This document shows positions 62,702 to 64,000 of a stretch of DNA of 64,000 nt, in pieces. The first letter of the stretch is position 1. Each line of letters starts with the position of its first letter. The position numbers and the translations under genes were made by a program. The notes beneath the pieces were generated by a model. It searched no databases. It saw only the letters and a list, made by a program, of their open reading frames with translations, and was not told the DNA's origin. Source of the stretch: Leptospira vanthielii serovar Holland str. Waz Holland = ATCC 700522 (GTDB lineage: Bacteria; Spirochaetota; Leptospiria; Leptospirales; Leptospiraceae); NCBI RefSeq assembly GCF_000332455.1, contig NZ_AOGY02000006.1:8254-72253 (forward strand), written 5' to 3'.

Positions 62702-63890
62702 TTGTTATGCGGGCGGGGAGATTATGTCTCTAACCCACAAAGATCCTTTCTTCCCCACCCAAAAAAGAACACTTCCTCTAAAAAACCAAGGGGGGTGGAT
62801 ATACCCGCTAGTGAGAAAATCACAGGCCGTAAGGTTAATAATTCTTCGGAGTCTACTACTAGCCATAGTATACTTACCCCCCTTGAGTTTACTTCTGGAC
62901 GGCCGTACTTATTGGAAAATGAAGAGCTTAATAAATTCTTCAAAATCAAAACCTTAAAGATTCTAAAATCTATTTATCCTAAGTCTTGTAATTGTAATAA
63001 CCCTAACCTACTATTCCTCAAAGTAAAAAATCGGGACTCAATCGCTCGCTGTAGCAACTGCCACAAGATGGTTTCCATCACTGCAAAAACTCCATTTGAG
63101 AATTACAGATCCAATCTAGCCTACATTAGTTTTATCATTTGGGACATGATTAACCAGTATCCAAAGATCATGACTTCAAAGGAGATTTCTAGGAAACTAA
63201 ATCTTTCCTACAAGACTTCATTCTATCTCAAGAAAAGAATCCAAGTGATCTTCTCACAGCTTAATGAGACGTTAAGAGAGACCTTTATAAAGAGTTAGAA
63301 AACCCTGTAGATACTGACAAAAAACCAATTGCTGTAGCTGACTCAGTTGTTTTACGCCACGTATATCGCTCCGAGCGAATAAACATAGAAGTAGGAGATA
63401 CAAAACAGGAACCGCTTCAATCTATTTGAGTAATAGTCTTGGCGGTGGTCAATGCGGAACCTTAGTTCACACGGTGGGCATTAATGGAGGTATGACTTTT
63501 TACAAATCTATTCCACTTAACAACCAAGAGTATCTAGCGAAAGACTTGGATGGAAAGATTCCAAAGAACGCTACTTTATACACTGATGAGGGATACAAAT
63601 TTTTATTTGATAGACCCAATCATAAAATGGTGAATCACAATAAGAAGTCGAATGACCCTCGTTATACGTTAAGTAGAGAAAGGTGGATTACTAAAGAAGG
63701 CGTGAGTTCTAATGGTGCAGAAGGTAGGAACAATATATTAAAACAATCATTCCGAAGCTATGGTTATATTTCTCCCCGTTATAGTGATCTCTATCTAACG
63801 GAAATTAGTCTTCTTGGGAATTTGAGATTTGCACCCGAACTAAAGTCGATTCTCTTGGGTGGTGAAGAAAAGACTTTATACGTGGCGTAA
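62702..63890 (+). pseudogene. IS1595-like transposase, frameshifted
   Basis: Three frames make one gene. The first (to 63298) has a zinc-ribbon-like CNCNNPNLLFLK...RCSNCHKMVSI, then a helix-turn-helix (TSKEISRKLNLSYKTSFYLK). The second reads RDLYKELENPVDTDKKPIAV and HVYRSERINIEVGDTKQEPL. The third (63426-63890) has the DDE-like YTDEGYKFL, HKMVNHNKK and SNGAEGRNNILKQSFRSYGY, corresponding to the IS1595 NxVEG...LK block. At least two shifts are needed, near 63265-63300 and 63420-63430. No clear terminal repeats were found next to it. Confidence 0.7.
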
Positions 63891-63902
63891 AGTGAGAGCT
63901 TC

Positions 63903-63984
63903 TGCGGGCGGAGGGACTTGAACCCCCATGCCTCTCGGCGCCAGAACCTAAATCTGGTGCGTCTGCCAATTTCGCCACGCCCGC
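63903..63984 (-). tRNA. tRNA-Leu (TAG)
   Basis: On the minus strand, GCGGGCG acceptor pairs with CGCCCGC. The D arm is GGCGAAATTGGCAGACGC. The anticodon stem-loop CCAGA-TTTAGGT-TCTGG gives anticodon TAG. A long variable arm precedes the T arm GGGGGTTCAAGTCCC. The discriminator is A; no CCA is encoded. Confidence 0.95.
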
Positions 63985-64000
63985 ATTGAGCATGTATAAG

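Noticed and set aside
63805..63993. 62-codon frame overlapping tRNA-Leu
   Set aside because: It is tRNA sequence read as protein.

Overview
The window looks like a piece of a Leptospira chromosome, probably from a saprophytic or low-virulence lineage. The reasons are moderate to low GC content, many short lipoproteins with spirochaete-type lipoboxes, families I associate with Leptospira (DUF1554, DUF1574), a FliS flagellar gene, and a TRAP transporter preceded by a TatT-like TPR lipoprotein as in other spirochaetes. Everything here comes from reading the sequence; no database search was run.

From 1 to about 50 kb the window is ordinary, densely packed chromosome with genes on both strands and many 1-4 base stop/start overlaps. 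In order it holds a cNMP-binding patatin phospholipase, ruvA, a TPR protein with a decayed Mrr-like domain, a compact ABC exporter with a ROK kinase and HIT hydrolase, a flippase-like membrane protein, an RND pump, a heme-binding (CxxCH) lipoprotein followed by a hybrid histidine kinase, argC overlapping a nucleoside phosphorylase-like gene, a dGTPase-like HD protein, DedA, the four-gene tatT-dctP-dctQ-dctM cluster, a fliS cluster, purN-purH, a transaldolase, a DUF1574 protein, a pseudouridine synthase, lipA, a FecR-domain lipoprotein, a radical SAM protein with an unusual cysteine spacing, a 7TM-SpoIIE phosphatase, a divergent MocR/aminotransferase pair, tRNA-Phe, coaE, a SPOR protein, VanW and a multi-pass membrane protein.

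From about 50 to 56.5 kb the region becomes accessory: an FG-GAP lipoprotein with seven repeats, small exported proteins, a VOC lipoprotein, an AraC regulator and a DUF1554 lipoprotein whose signal peptide is split by a T8 homopolymer.

From about 56.7 to 62.3 kb lies the most interesting segment. All of it is on the minus strand. Truncated, start-less peptidase modules alternate with small lipoproteins. The modules are an M23 metallopeptidase, a C39-like cysteine peptidase and two broken relatives. Two of the lipoproteins are clear paralogues and a third shares only their C-terminal motif. Two modules share exactly spaced 50- and 55-bp identical blocks. This is the architecture expected of an orphan toxin-module and immunity-gene array behind a polymorphic toxin, with lipoproteins as candidate periplasmic immunity proteins. 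It abuts an MntA/HepT pair whose HepT is cut at 52 residues. The window ends with a nested palindromic element, a frameshifted IS1595-like transposase and tRNA-Leu.
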